Shown here: positions 1 through 8,140 of the stretch, piece after piece
Numbering within the stretch: the stretch's first letter is position 1
Layout of the letters: each line of letters starts with the position of its first letter
NCBI GenBank assembly: GCA_003428585.1
Contig: QVQC01000032.1
Span: 102,583 to 166,582 of the forward strand
Reading direction: 5' to 3'
Length of the DNA stretch: 64,000 nt
From: Nioella halotolerans
GTDB taxonomy: Bacteria; Pseudomonadota; Alphaproteobacteria; Rhodobacterales; Rhodobacteraceae
The notes under the pieces: model-generated
The model's input: only the letters and a program-made list of their open reading frames with translations
Database searches by the model: none
Told to the model about the DNA's origin: nothing
Made by a program: the position numbers and the translations under genes

Positions 1-276
1 GCGGTGCGGGTGCCAGTGAAGGAGGCGTTCGAGATCTACAGCTGCGGCGCGGCGCGGATCGTATCGGTGTCGGAGGAGGAGATCGCCGAGGCGATCCGGC
101 TCTACTACACCGCGACGCATAACCTTGCCGAAGGCGCCGGCGCGGCGCCGCTGGCCGCGCTGATGCAGGAAAAGGACAAGATGACGGGCAAGAAGGTCGG
201 CGTCATCCTGTCGGGCGGCAATATCGACATGGGCTGGATGCGCCGCGTGCTGGAAGGCGGGGTTCCGGCGGTGTGA
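1..276 (+). CDS. Threonine/serine dehydratase (PLP-dependent), C-terminal part
   Basis: The gene runs in from outside the window; only the last 91 codons are visible. What remains matches the C-terminal end of fold-type II PLP enzymes of the threonine/serine dehydratase family: a helix with ATHNLAEGAGAAPLAAL followed by KKVGVILSGGN, the conserved glycine-rich strand near the C terminus. These enzymes deaminate L-threonine or L-serine (or hydroxyaspartate-type substrates in some members) in the cytoplasm. The PLP lysine lies upstream and cannot be checked, so the exact substrate is open. The family is well supported. The gene converges on glmU-glmS, which read from the other strand. Confidence 0.8.
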   Translation, partial: AVRVPVKEAFEIYSCGAARIVSVSEEEIAEAIRLYYTATHNLAEGAGAAPLAALMQEKDKMTGKKVGVILSGGNIDMGWMRRVLEGGVPAV

Positions 277-576
277 ATGCGCCGGCCTTGGGCCGTCGCG
301 GCGAGGGCGCCCCTCCTCAAGCCCCTTCGGGGCCCTCGTCGGGCCGCGTTGTCACGGGACATCTTCGCGTCAGGGATCGGTCGCTGCGGGCGTGGTTCGT
401 GTTGCAAGGCGGGGCCGGTTTGCCGAGAGGTGCTGTTGCCGGGGTCTGTCCGGCAACGGGGCCCTTTAGAGGCTGTGGGCGAGTCGCGTCCGCGTCTAGG
501 GCAAGCGGCCTTGCGGCCGTCGCTGGCGCGACCCTTGACCCGGCCCCGACTCGCGGGGGCGGATGGGTGAGCGCGG
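277..576. other. 300-base convergent gap with one inverted repeat
   Basis: There is no credible gene here; open frames on both strands are low-complexity Arg/Ala/Gly translations of GC-rich DNA. The one clear structure is an inverted repeat at 435-457, with 8-base arms GTTGCCGG and CCGGCAAC around a 7-base loop. It lies between the ends of two converging genes, so a transcription-termination role is plausible, but no T-run follows it. Confidence 0.5.
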
Positions 577-2394
577 CTATTCCACCGTCACCGACTTGGC
601 GAGGTTGCGGGGCTGGTCCACGTCGGTGCCCTTGTGCACGGCGGTGTGATAGGCGATGAGCTGCGCCGGCACCGAATAGAGGATCGGCGCGAAGATCGGC
701 TCGACATTGGGCATCACCAGCGTTTGCCAGACGCCTTCGCGCGCCATATCGGCACCGTCATTGTCGGTGACCAGCCAGACATTTCCTTCCCGCGCCATGA
801 CCTCCTGCATGTTGGAAACTGTCTTGTCGAAGAGCGCGTCACTGGGCGCCATCACGATCACCGGCACCGTCTTGTCGACAAGCGCGATGGGGCCGTGTTT
901 CAACTCGCCGCTGGCATAGCCCTCGGCATGGATATAGCTGATTTCCTTCAGCTTCAGCGCCCCTTCCAGCGCCATCGGGAACATCGCGCCGCGCCCGAGG
1001 AAGAGCACCGTCCGCGCCTCCGACAGGGCGCCGGTATGGATGCGGATCTGATCCTCTAGCGCCAATGCCTGGTTGATCAGGCCGGGCAGGCCACGCAGGG
1101 CTGCCAGCAACTCGGCCTCGCGGGCGGCGTCGATCCGGCCTTTCTGGCGCGCCGCCAGCACCGCGAGGTTGGCCAGCACGGCCAACTGGCAGACGAACGC
1201 CTTGGTGGAGGCGACGCCGACCTCCACCCCGGCCATGATCGGCAGCGCGAGGTCGCTTTCGCGCGCGATCGAGCTTTCGGGGACATTGACCACCGACAGG
1301 ATGCGCCCCGCCTTGCCGCTGGTGTAGCGCAGCGCGGCCAGCGTGTCGGCGGTTTCGCCCGACTGGCTGACGAACAGCGCCGTGGAGCGGCTTGAAACCG
1401 GAGGTTCGCGATAGCGGAACTCGCTGGCGATGTCGACATCGCAGGGCAGGCCGGCGAGCGTTTCAAACCAGTACTTGGCGACCATGCAGGCGTAATGGGC
1501 GGTGCCGCAGGCGACCAATGTAACCCGGTCAGTATCGGTGAAATCGAGGTCGCCCTCGGGGATCCGCACCGCATCGCCATCGGAATAATGCGCAAGGCAC
1601 TCTGCCAGCACGGTGGGTTGCTCGTAGACCTCCTTGGCCATGAAATGCCGGTGGCCGCCCTTGTCGATTTGCGTCGCCTGCGCCGGGATGGCCCGGATCT
1701 CGCGGTTGGCGGGGCGGTCGTCGGCGTCGAAGATCTCGGCACCGGCGCGGGTGACATAGGCGTAATCGCCTTCCTCGAGATAGGTGATCCGGTCGGTCAT
1801 CGGCGACAGCGCGATCGCGTCGGAGCCGACGAACATCTCGCCCTCGCCATGGCCGATCGCCAGCGGCGAGCCCCTGCGCGCGGCGACCATCAGGTCGGGT
1901 TCGCCGTCGAACAGGAAGGCCAGGGCGAAGGCGCCTTCCAGCCGGCGCAGCGTTTCGCGCGCAGCGGCGCGGGGCGCGAGGCCGGTATCAAGCAGGTGTT
2001 CGCAGAGCAGCGCCACCGTTTCGGTGTCGGTATCCGTTTCGAATCCGATGCTCTTGGCCGCCAACTCGGCCCGCAGATCGCGGTAATTCTCGATGATGCC
2101 GTTATGGACAACGGCCACCCGGCCTGCCCGGTGCGGGTGCGCGTTGTCAACGGTGGGCGCGCCATGCGTGGCCCATCGGGTGTGCCCGATACCCGACATG
2201 CCGCGCAAGGGGTCGTGGACCAGCAGGTCCGAGAGGTTCACCAGCTTGCCGACGGCACGGCGGCGGTCGAGCCGTCCCTCGCTGACCGTCGCGATCCCGG
2301 CGCTGTCATAGCCGCGGTATTCCAGCCGTTTGAGCGATTCCACGAGGAGGGGGGCCACTTCGTGGCGGCCCAGAACGCCGACGATGCCACACAT
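577..2394 (-). CDS. glmS: Glutamine--fructose-6-phosphate aminotransferase (isomerizing)
   Basis: It makes glucosamine-6-phosphate from fructose-6-phosphate and glutamine, the first committed step to UDP-GlcNAc for peptidoglycan and LPS, in the cytoplasm. The 605-residue length matches the family. The N terminus is MCGIVGVLG, with Cys2 as the glutaminase nucleophile after removal of Met1. The glutaminase domain covers roughly residues 1-220 and two SIS (sugar isomerase) domains follow (VSQSGETADTLAALR near residue 350). The C terminus DQPRNLAKSVTVE is the conserved tail that closes the active site. It starts two bases after the stop of glmU on the same strand, so the two are almost certainly co-transcribed. 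No glmS ribozyme could lie in the two-base gap before it. Confidence 0.97.
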   Translation of the reverse strand: MCGIVGVLGRHEVAPLLVESLKRLEYRGYDSAGIATVSEGRLDRRRAVGKLVNLSDLLVHDPLRGMSGIGHTRWATHGAPTVDNAHPHRAGRVAVVHNGIIENYRDLRAELAAKSIGFETDTDTETVALLCEHLLDTGLAPRAAARETLRRLEGAFALAFLFDGEPDLMVAARRGSPLAIGHGEGEMFVGSDAIALSPMTDRITYLEEGDYAYVTRAGAEIFDADDRPANREIRAIPAQATQIDKGGHRHFMAKEVYEQPTVLAECLAHYSDGDAVRIPEGDLDFTDTDRVTLVACGTAHYACMVAKYWFETLAGLPCDVDIASEFRYREPPVSSRSTALFVSQSGETADTLAALRYTSGKAGRILSVVNVPESSIARESDLALPIMAGVEVGVASTKAFVCQLAVLANLAVLAARQKGRIDAAREAELLAALRGLPGLINQALALEDQIRIHTGALSEARTVLFLGRGAMFPMALEGALKLKEISYIHAEGYASGELKHGPIALVDKTVPVIVMAPSDALFDKTVSNMQEVMAREGNVWLVTDNDGADMAREGVWQTLVMPNVEPIFAPILYSVPAQLIAYHTAVHKGTDVDQPRNLAKSVTVE

Positions 2395-2396
2395 GG

Positions 2397-3761
2397 TTAC
2401 AGCCCTTTTCGCCCTGCCTTCATCGCGCGGAGCCGCGCCATGAGCCGGGCGCCGAGGCCCGGTTTGTTCACTTGCCGGGCCCGCCCAAGCGCGAGGTCAC
2501 CGGCGGGCACGTCCGAGGTGATGACCGAGCCCGAGCCGGTCATCGCGCCGTCGCCAAGACTGACCGGCGCCACCAGCATGGTGTTCGACCCGACAAAAAC
2601 ATCGCGGCCCACTTCCGTTCGGTGCTTGAATACCCCGTCGTAATTGCAGGTGATGGTGCCGGCGCCGATATTGCTGCCGGCGCCGATGCCGGCATCGCCG
2701 ATATAGCTGAGGTGATTGACCTTCGCCCCCTCGCCGATCTCGGCCGACTTGACCTCGACGAAATTGCCGATTCGTGCCTCGTTGCCCAGTTCCGCCCCGG
2801 GGCGCAGCCGGGCATAGGGGCCAACGGTGGCGCGGGCGCCGACATGGCAGCCTTCCAGGTGGCAAAAGGCACGGATCACCGCCTCGCTTTCCACCGTGAC
2901 GCCCGGGCCGAACACGACATGCGGTTCCACCAGAACATCGCGACCCAGATACGTGTCATGGGCAAAGAAGACGGTTTCCGGCGCGATCAGCGTGGCGCCG
3001 TTTGCCATGGCCTCGGCGCGCCTTGCCTGCTGGAACAACGCCTCGGCGCCGGCCAGTTCGGCGCGGGTATTGATGCCGAGGGTCTCGGCCTCGTCACAGG
3101 CGATGGCGGTCGCCGACAGCCCGCGCGCGGCTGCGAGTGCGGGAACATCCGTCAGGTAATACTCGCCCGAGGCATTTTCATTGCCAACCTCGGCCAGCAG
3201 GTCCATCAGCGTCGCGGCATCGGCGGCCATGAGGCCGGAGTTGCAGAAGGGAATCGCGAGCTCTTCGGGCGTGGCATCCTTGGCCTCGACGATGCGATCG
3301 AGCCGATCGCCCGCCATCACCAGCCGCCCGTAGCGACCGGGGCTCGTCGCCTCGAAGCCCAGAACCACGATGTCATGGTCCGCGCGCGCCGCCAGCATCC
3401 GGGCCAGCGTGTCCTCGCGCACGAACGGCGTGTCGCCGTAAAGCACGATCACGTCACCGTCGAACCCTTCAAGCGCCCCGGCGGCCTGCAACACCGCGTG
3501 ACCGGTGCCAAGCTGCTCGGCCTGGGTGACGCAGGTGGCCGCGTCGTTATGCGCGTGAACCGCCTTTTCGACGGCGGCCCCGCCATGCCCGACCACGACC
3601 ACCATGCCCGCCGGAGACAGCGCCGCGCCGGCATTCATCGCGTGCACGACAAGCGGCGCACCGCCCAGAGGGTGCAGCACCTTGGGCAGGTCCGAGTTCA
3701 TCCGGGTGCCCTGTCCCGCGGCGAGGATGACAAGGGCGCAGGGCCGGGTCGTCTCTTGCAT
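2397..3761 (-). CDS. glmU: Bifunctional GlcNAc-1-P uridyltransferase / glucosamine-1-P acetyltransferase
   Basis: It carries out the last two steps of UDP-GlcNAc synthesis: acetylation of glucosamine-1-phosphate, then uridylyl transfer. At 454 residues it has the family length. The N-terminal nucleotidyltransferase domain carries the LAAGQGTRMNSDLPKVLHPL signature (residues about 13-32) and GNENASGEYYLTDV. From about residue 250 a left-handed beta-helix of hexapeptide repeats forms the acetyltransferase, ending with SNIGAGTITCNYDG and SVITSDVPAG. It is first in the glmU-glmS operon and divergent from the phosphatase gene at 3896, with a 134-base gap that must hold both promoters. Confidence 0.97.
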   Translation of the reverse strand: MQETTRPCALVILAAGQGTRMNSDLPKVLHPLGGAPLVVHAMNAGAALSPAGMVVVVGHGGAAVEKAVHAHNDAATCVTQAEQLGTGHAVLQAAGALEGFDGDVIVLYGDTPFVREDTLARMLAARADHDIVVLGFEATSPGRYGRLVMAGDRLDRIVEAKDATPEELAIPFCNSGLMAADAATLMDLLAEVGNENASGEYYLTDVPALAAARGLSATAIACDEAETLGINTRAELAGAEALFQQARRAEAMANGATLIAPETVFFAHDTYLGRDVLVEPHVVFGPGVTVESEAVIRAFCHLEGCHVGARATVGPYARLRPGAELGNEARIGNFVEVKSAEIGEGAKVNHLSYIGDAGIGAGSNIGAGTITCNYDGVFKHRTEVGRDVFVGSNTMLVAPVSLGDGAMTGSGSVITSDVPAGDLALGRARQVNKPGLGARLMARLRAMKAGRKGL

Positions 3762-3895
3762 GTTAGCTGCTTTCGTTTATCTCGCGCTCTTATCGGGCAA
3801 GCCGGGCGATGTTGCAAGGCGGGGGTCTTTCAAAAAGCCCAACAGAAGGTTTCACGGGCAGGCGGATTCCTGCCAAGCGGGGAGGGCGCGGAGCA

Positions 3896-4561
3896 ATGCG
3901 CACGGTGATCTTCGATCTCGACGGGACGCTGGCGGACACCAGCGCCGACCTGATCGCGGCGGCGAACGCGGCGCTGGGGGTCATGGGCCATGCGCCGCAG
4001 CTTGTGCCGGGGCGCGACGATGCAACGGCCTTTCGCGGCGGCCGGGCGATGCTGACGCTGGGGCTGGAACGGCTGGGCCACCTTGAGCCGGAAGCCGAAG
4101 TGGCGCGCGGCTACCCCATCCTGCTGGAGGCTTACGGCCGGGCGCTCGACGTGCACACGGTGCTTTACCCCGGTGCGGTTGCGGCGGTGGAGGCGCTGCG
4201 GGCCGAGGACATCCGAGTCGGCATCTGCACCAACAAGCCCGAGGGGTTGGCCCATACGCTGTTGCAACGCCTTGGGGTGCGGGGGCTCTTCGCGTCGCTC
4301 ATCGGCGCCGATACGCTGGCCACGCGCAAACCTGATCCGGCGCCTTATATCGCGGCGGTGGACCGGGCCGGCGGTGCCTTGGCGCATTCCTTGCTGGTGG
4401 GCGACACGATCACCGACCGCGAAACCGCGCGCGCGGCGGGGGTGGCTTCGGTTCTGGTAAGCTTCGGCCCGCTGGGGCAGGGGGTCGCGGATCTGGCGCC
4501 AGAGGCGCTGTTGCACCATTTCGATGACCTTCCGGCACTGGCGCGGCGGCTTCTGGATTGA
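3896..4561 (+). CDS. gph: Phosphoglycolate phosphatase-type HAD hydrolase
   Basis: A 221-residue HAD-superfamily phosphatase. Motif I is IFDLDGTLADT at the N terminus (nucleophile Asp in DLDGT), motif II lies in GICTNKPEG, and motifs III/IV lie in RKPDPAPY and LVGDTITDRETA. Its closest relatives dephosphorylate 2-phosphoglycolate, from DNA repair or Rubisco side reactions; substrate assignment within HADs is always tentative. I chose the ATG at 3896 because the DLDGT motif must sit at the extreme N terminus and a GGAGGG lies just upstream. A longer frame from 3809 has no family support. The next gene overlaps its stop codon. Confidence 0.85.
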   Translation: MRTVIFDLDGTLADTSADLIAAANAALGVMGHAPQLVPGRDDATAFRGGRAMLTLGLERLGHLEPEAEVARGYPILLEAYGRALDVHTVLYPGAVAAVEALRAEDIRVGICTNKPEGLAHTLLQRLGVRGLFASLIGADTLATRKPDPAPYIAAVDRAGGALAHSLLVGDTITDRETARAAGVASVLVSFGPLGQGVADLAPEALLHHFDDLPALARRLLD

Positions 4562-5793
4562 CGAAGCCGGATGCGGACCCCAAGACTTCGCCCATGAAAC
4601 CCGTGTTCGATGGCAGCTTCACGCAACAGGAACCGATCCCGGATGCCGGGATCGCGGCGGCGCTCGACGTGCTGCGCGGCGGGCGCCTGCACCGCTACAA
4701 CGTGGCCGAGGGCGAGGCGGGCGAGGTGGCGCTTCTGGAAGAGGCGTTTGCCGCCTTCACCGGCGCGCGCTACGCGCTGGCCGTTGCCTCGGGCGGCTAC
4801 GCGATGTCCTGCGCCCTGCGCGCGCTTGGCGTGGGGCCGGGCGACAAGGTATTGAGCAACGGCTTCACGCTGGCCCCGGTGCCCGGCGCGATAGCCTCGG
4901 TCGGGGCAGAGCCGGTCTTTGTCGAGGTGACGGAGGATCTGACCATCGACCTCGATCACCTCGCGCGGCTGGCGGGCACGTCCGGGGCGAAGGTGCTGCT
5001 CTTGTCGCACATGCGCGGCCACGTCTGCGACATGGACCGCCTGATGCGGATCTGCGACGCGGCCGGCGTGCAGGTGGTCGAGGATTGCGCCCACACGATG
5101 GGGGCGGCGTGGAAGGGCGTGCCCTCGGGCCGGCATGGGGCGATGGCGGCCTATTCGACGCAGACCTACAAGCACATGAATTCCGGCGAGGGCGGCTTGC
5201 TGACCTCCGACGACCCGGTGCTGATGGCGCGCGCGATCGTGCTCTCGGGCAGCTACATGCTTTACGCCCGGCACCGCGCCGCGCCGCCGTCCGAGGCGTT
5301 CGAAGAGGTGAAATGGGTCACACCGAACGTGTCGGGCCGGATGGACAACCTGCGCGCCGCGATCCTGCGCCCGCAACTGGCCGACCTGCCGCGCCAGATC
5401 GACCGCTGGAACGCGCTTTACCGCACGGTGGAGGAGGGGCTGCGCAACACGCCCGCCCTGAAGGTGATCGAGCGGCCGGTCGAGGAAAGCATCGTCGGCT
5501 CCTCGTTCCAGTTCCTGTTGCCGTCGTTTTGCGAGGCGCGGATCGGGGCGGTGCTTGATGCCTGCGCCGCGCGGGGGGTGGAGCTGAAATGGTTCGGCCG
5601 GGCCGAGCCCGTTGCCTTCACCTCGCGCTATGACAGTTGGCGCTTCGCCCCGCCGCAGAGCCTGCCCGAGACCGACCGCATCCTTGCCGGCCTGATCGAC
5701 ATGCGCCTGCCGCTGACGTTCACTGTCGACGACGCGCGGCTGATCGCGCGGATCATCCGCGAAGAGGTCTCTACCGTCGCGCTGGCCGGCTGA
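4558..5793 (+). CDS. DegT/DnrJ/EryC1/StrS-family aminotransferase
   Basis: A fold-type I PLP enzyme of about 400 residues, of the family that transaminates keto-sugar nucleotides. The N-terminal GGRLHRYN and the cofactor-site region STQTYKHMNSGEGG are visible; Lys205 (numbered from the TTG) is the predicted Schiff-base lysine. The middle reads LLSHMRGHVCDMD then VVEDCAHTMGA, the usual PLP aspartate strand. Two starts are possible: TTG at 4558, overlapping the previous stop by four bases, or ATG at 4594, which begins MKPVFDG. No sugar-biosynthesis genes flank it, so its substrate is unknown. Confidence 0.85.
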   Translation: MTKPDADPKTSPMKPVFDGSFTQQEPIPDAGIAAALDVLRGGRLHRYNVAEGEAGEVALLEEAFAAFTGARYALAVASGGYAMSCALRALGVGPGDKVLSNGFTLAPVPGAIASVGAEPVFVEVTEDLTIDLDHLARLAGTSGAKVLLLSHMRGHVCDMDRLMRICDAAGVQVVEDCAHTMGAAWKGVPSGRHGAMAAYSTQTYKHMNSGEGGLLTSDDPVLMARAIVLSGSYMLYARHRAAPPSEAFEEVKWVTPNVSGRMDNLRAAILRPQLADLPRQIDRWNALYRTVEEGLRNTPALKVIERPVEESIVGSSFQFLLPSFCEARIGAVLDACAARGVELKWFGRAEPVAFTSRYDSWRFAPPQSLPETDRILAGLIDMRLPLTFTVDDARLIARIIREEVSTVALAG

Positions 5794-5829
5794 GGCGGGG
5801 AACAAAAAGCTTCGAGAAGATTTTCCGGG

Positions 5830-5859
5830 GCCGAAGACTTTTCCCGAAAAGTCTTCGGC
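5830..5859. repeat. Perfect 13-bp inverted repeat, terminator-like intergenic element
   Basis: The arms GCCGAAGACTTTT and AAAAGTCTTCGGC pair perfectly around a CCCG loop. It lies 36 bases after the aminotransferase stop. Very similar GAAGACTTTT hairpins recur between genes in Roseobacter-group genomes (recalled, not searched), so this may be a dispersed element doubling as a transcription terminator. Confidence 0.65.
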
Positions 5860-5912
5860 ACGCGTGGGGCGTAGTGTCAGGATTGTTTTGACTCGGCGGG
5901 CGCGCGGGCGTA

Positions 5913-5936
5913 TTAAATGAACAAGCGTTCAATTAA
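5913..5936. promoter_or_regulatory. Palindromic operator candidate upstream of the leucine/isovalerate operon
   Basis: Two 10-base arms, TTAAATGAAC and GTTCAATTAA, flank a 4-base spacer (AAGC), with a single mismatch between arms. It stands out as AT-rich in GC-rich DNA and ends 15 bases before the ivd start. The TGAAC-N4-GTTCA core is the kind of site bound by dimeric TetR-family repressors of acyl-CoA catabolism. No regulator gene for it is in the window, so the cognate protein is inferred. Confidence 0.6.
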
Positions 5937-5951
5937 GCAGGAGGGCTGCCC

Positions 5952-7115
5952 ATGTTCATGGCCAGCATGACATTCGATCTGGGCGAAGACGTGAATGCCC
6001 TGCGCGACATGGTGCACCGCTGGGCGCAGGAGCGGATCCGCCCGATGGCGCAGGAGATCGACAAGCAGAACCTGTTCCCGGCGGAGTTGTGGCGCGAGAT
6101 GGGTGACCTTGGTCTTCTGGGCATCACCGTGTCCGAAGAACATGGCGGTGCCGGCATGTCCTACCTCGCCCATGTCATCGCGGTGGAGGAGATCGCCCGC
6201 GCCTCGGCCTCTGTCTCGCTGTCCTACGGGGCGCATTCCAACCTGTGCGTGAACCAGATCAAGCTGAACGGCACCGACGAACAGCGCGCGAAATACCTGC
6301 CCGGGCTGGTCTCGGGCGAAAATGTCGGCGCGCTGGCCATGTCCGAGGCGGGGGCCGGGTCCGACGTCGTCTCCATGAAATTGCGCGCGGAAAAGCGCAA
6401 TGACCGCTACGTTCTGAACGGCACGAAATACTGGATCACCAATGGCTGCGACGCCGATACGCTGGTGGTCTACGCCAAGACCGACCCCGAGGCGGGGGCC
6501 AAGGGCATCACCGCCTTCCTGATCGAGAAGGACATGGTGGGCTTCAGCACATCGGAACATTTCGACAAGCTGGGCATGCGCGGGTCGAACACCGCCGAAC
6601 TGATCTTCGAGGAGTGCGAAGTGCCGTTCGAGAACGTTCTGGGCGAGGAAGGCAAGGGCGTGCGCGTGTTGATGTCGGGGCTGGATTACGAACGCGTGGT
6701 GCTGGCCGGCATCGGCACCGGCATCATGGCCGCCTGCCTTGACGAGATCATGCCCTACATGCGCGACCGCAAGCAATTCGGCGAGAGCATCGGGAACTTC
6801 CAGCTGATGCAGGGCAAGATCGCCGACATGTACACGGCGATGAACTCCGCGCGCGCCTATGTCTACGAGGTCGCCAAGGCCTGCGACCGGGGCGATGTCA
6901 CCCGTCAGGACGCGGCGGCCTGCTGCCTCTATGCCTCCGAGGAGGCGATGAAGCAGGCGCATCAGGCGGTGCAGGCCATGGGCGGGGCCGGGTTCTTGTC
7001 CGACAGCCCGGTTTCCCGCATCTTCCGCGATGCCAAGCTGATGGAGATCGGCGCCGGCACGTCGGAAATCCGGCGCATGCTGGTCGGGCGCGAATTGATG
7101 AAGGCGATAGGGTAA
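5952..7115 (+). CDS. ivd: Isovaleryl-CoA dehydrogenase
   Basis: A flavin-dependent acyl-CoA dehydrogenase (387 residues) that oxidises isovaleryl-CoA to 3-methylcrotonyl-CoA in leucine breakdown, passing electrons to ETF. Family signatures are [20 protein letters not shown] (about 127-146) and the C-terminal [20 protein letters not shown]. The residue that separates isovaleryl-CoA dehydrogenases from most paralogues is a glutamate on the G helix; here Glu247 in [10 protein letters not shown] fits. AGGAGG lies just upstream of the ATG. It is first in an operon with the MCC subunits, HMG-CoA lyase and a hydratase, which supports the substrate call. Confidence 0.93.
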   Translation: MFMASMTFDLGEDVNALRDMVHRWAQERIRPMAQEIDKQNLFPAELWREMGDLGLLGITVSEEHGGAGMSYLAHVIAVEEIARASASVSLSYGAHSNLCVNQIKLNGTDEQRAKYLPGLVSGENVGALAMSEAGAGSDVVSMKLRAEKRNDRYVLNGTKYWITNGCDADTLVVYAKTDPEAGAKGITAFLIEKDMVGFSTSEHFDKLGMRGSNTAELIFEECEVPFENVLGEEGKGVRVLMSGLDYERVVLAGIGTGIMAACLDEIMPYMRDRKQFGESIGNFQLMQGKIADMYTAMNSARAYVYEVAKACDRGDVTRQDAAACCLYASEEAMKQAHQAVQAMGGAGFLSDSPVSRIFRDAKLMEIGAGTSEIRRMLVGRELMKAIG

Positions 7116-7128
7116 CCACGGGGGCTGG

Positions 7129-7524
7129 ATGGACTGGAGCGTTCTGAGCGGGACCGAGGGCGTGTTGCACGATAACCTCGGCGGTCTGGCCGCGGTGCTG
7201 TCCTGGGTCGTCGCCGGGGTGGAACTTCTGGCCATTGCGGTGATGCTGATCGGCACCGCGCGCTTCCTGGTCGGCTTCGTCTCGGCCGAGGTGCAGCGCG
7301 CCGAGTCCGCCCGCGCCCATGTCATCAACCGCGAGCGGGTGGAGCTTGGGCGCTATATCCTTTCCGGTCTGGAACTCCTGATCGTTTCGGACATCATCCA
7401 CACCGCGCTCAGCCTTGCCCTGGCCGACCTCGTCTACCTTGCGCTCCTTGTGGCGATACGATCGGCCATCAGCTACTTTCTCGATCGTGAAATCCGCGAG
7501 ATCAAGGAGGATCCCGACCGATGA
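7129..7524 (+). CDS. DUF1622 small membrane protein
   Basis: A 131-residue protein with three likely membrane helices (about 20-45, 78-95 and 97-115) and the DUF1622-type segment RERVELGRYILSGLELLIVSDI. The function of this family is unknown. It sits 13 bases after ivd, and its stop overlaps the next start (ATGA), so it is part of the leucine operon by position. A metabolic link to isovalerate oxidation is not evident from the sequence; it may simply be carried in the operon. Confidence 0.75.
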   Translation: MDWSVLSGTEGVLHDNLGGLAAVLSWVVAGVELLAIAVMLIGTARFLVGFVSAEVQRAESARAHVINRERVELGRYILSGLELLIVSDIIHTALSLALADLVYLALLVAIRSAISYFLDREIREIKEDPDR

Positions 7525-7616
7525 TGGACGACCAGACAGGGCCAGCCCGCAACGACCGGCGGGCCTTCGCCGCGGGCTGCCGCTTCGACTATGAAAACCC
7601 GGAGTATCGCGCATGA
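7521..7616 (+). CDS. 31-residue ORF translationally coupled on both sides
   Basis: This ORF is too short for most gene finders. Its ATG overlaps the stop of the DUF1622 gene (ATGA) and its own stop overlaps the next ATG (ATGA). The product begins MMDDQTGPARNDRRAF and ends FDYENPEYRA: hydrophilic, with one cysteine and no signal or membrane segment. The double four-base overlap is the arrangement of a genuine coupled gene, and it fills exactly the space between its neighbours. It could instead be a coupling leader for the next gene. I know no family for it. Confidence 0.5.
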   Translation: MMDDQTGPARNDRRAFAAGCRFDYENPEYRA

Positions 7617-8107
7617 AACATGCAGGCTTTCTGGCAGCCCTTTGCCTTGCCGTAGCCGGCCACGCCGGCGCGCAGGATCTGGTCTTCGACCCGTCGCACA
7701 CGCTGACCTGCATCGCGGCGACGCCGGATCATCACGCGGCGGAGGCCTGTTTCGGCACCTCGGCGGAACGCTGCATGTCCGACACGCCGGGCGGGTACAG
7801 TACCGTGGCCATGGGCGGTTGCATGTCGGCGGAAGCCGAATTCTGGGATGACCGGCTCAACGCCGCCTACCGGCAACTGCGCGCGCAGGACCAGCGGCAG
7901 GATGCCGAGGCGCCGGATCATGCCCCCGCGCAAGCCGAGGCGCTGCGCGACATGCAGCGCGCCTGGATCGGGTTTCGCGACGCGACTTGCGCCTACGAGG
8001 CCAGCCAATGGGGCGGCGGCACCGGGCAGGGCCCGGCCTATGCAGGATGCGTCATGCGCATGACCGCGGCGCAGACGCTTTACTTGCAGCGCCAGCGGGG
8101 CATGTGA
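7613..8107 (+). CDS. LprI-like (DUF1311) secreted protein
   Basis: A 164-residue protein with a Sec signal peptide (MKHAGFLAALCLAVAGHAGA, cleavage near residue 20) and a C-terminal DUF1311/LprI-type domain: FWDDRLNAAYRQLRAQ, then LRDMQRAWIGFRDATCAYE. Six cysteines suggest periplasmic disulfides. LprI of Mycobacterium inhibits lysozyme, but most proteins with this domain are uncharacterised. It is coupled to the preceding short ORF and followed 33 bases later by mccB, so it lies inside a cytoplasmic catabolic operon, an odd place for a periplasmic protein. Confidence 0.75.
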   Translation: MKHAGFLAALCLAVAGHAGAQDLVFDPSHTLTCIAATPDHHAAEACFGTSAERCMSDTPGGYSTVAMGGCMSAEAEFWDDRLNAAYRQLRAQDQRQDAEAPDHAPAQAEALRDMQRAWIGFRDATCAYEASQWGGGTGQGPAYAGCVMRMTAAQTLYLQRQRGM

Positions 8108-8140
8108 CCCCACCGCAGCCACTTGCAACCGGAGATCGCC

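Noticed and set aside
2395-2396. glmS ribozyme/riboswitch
   Set aside because: Only two bases separate glmU and glmS, so no such RNA could be encoded.
1495-3908. Plus-strand ORFs of 382 and 478 codons over glmS and glmU
   Set aside because: They are shadows of glmS and glmU; no conserved motifs.
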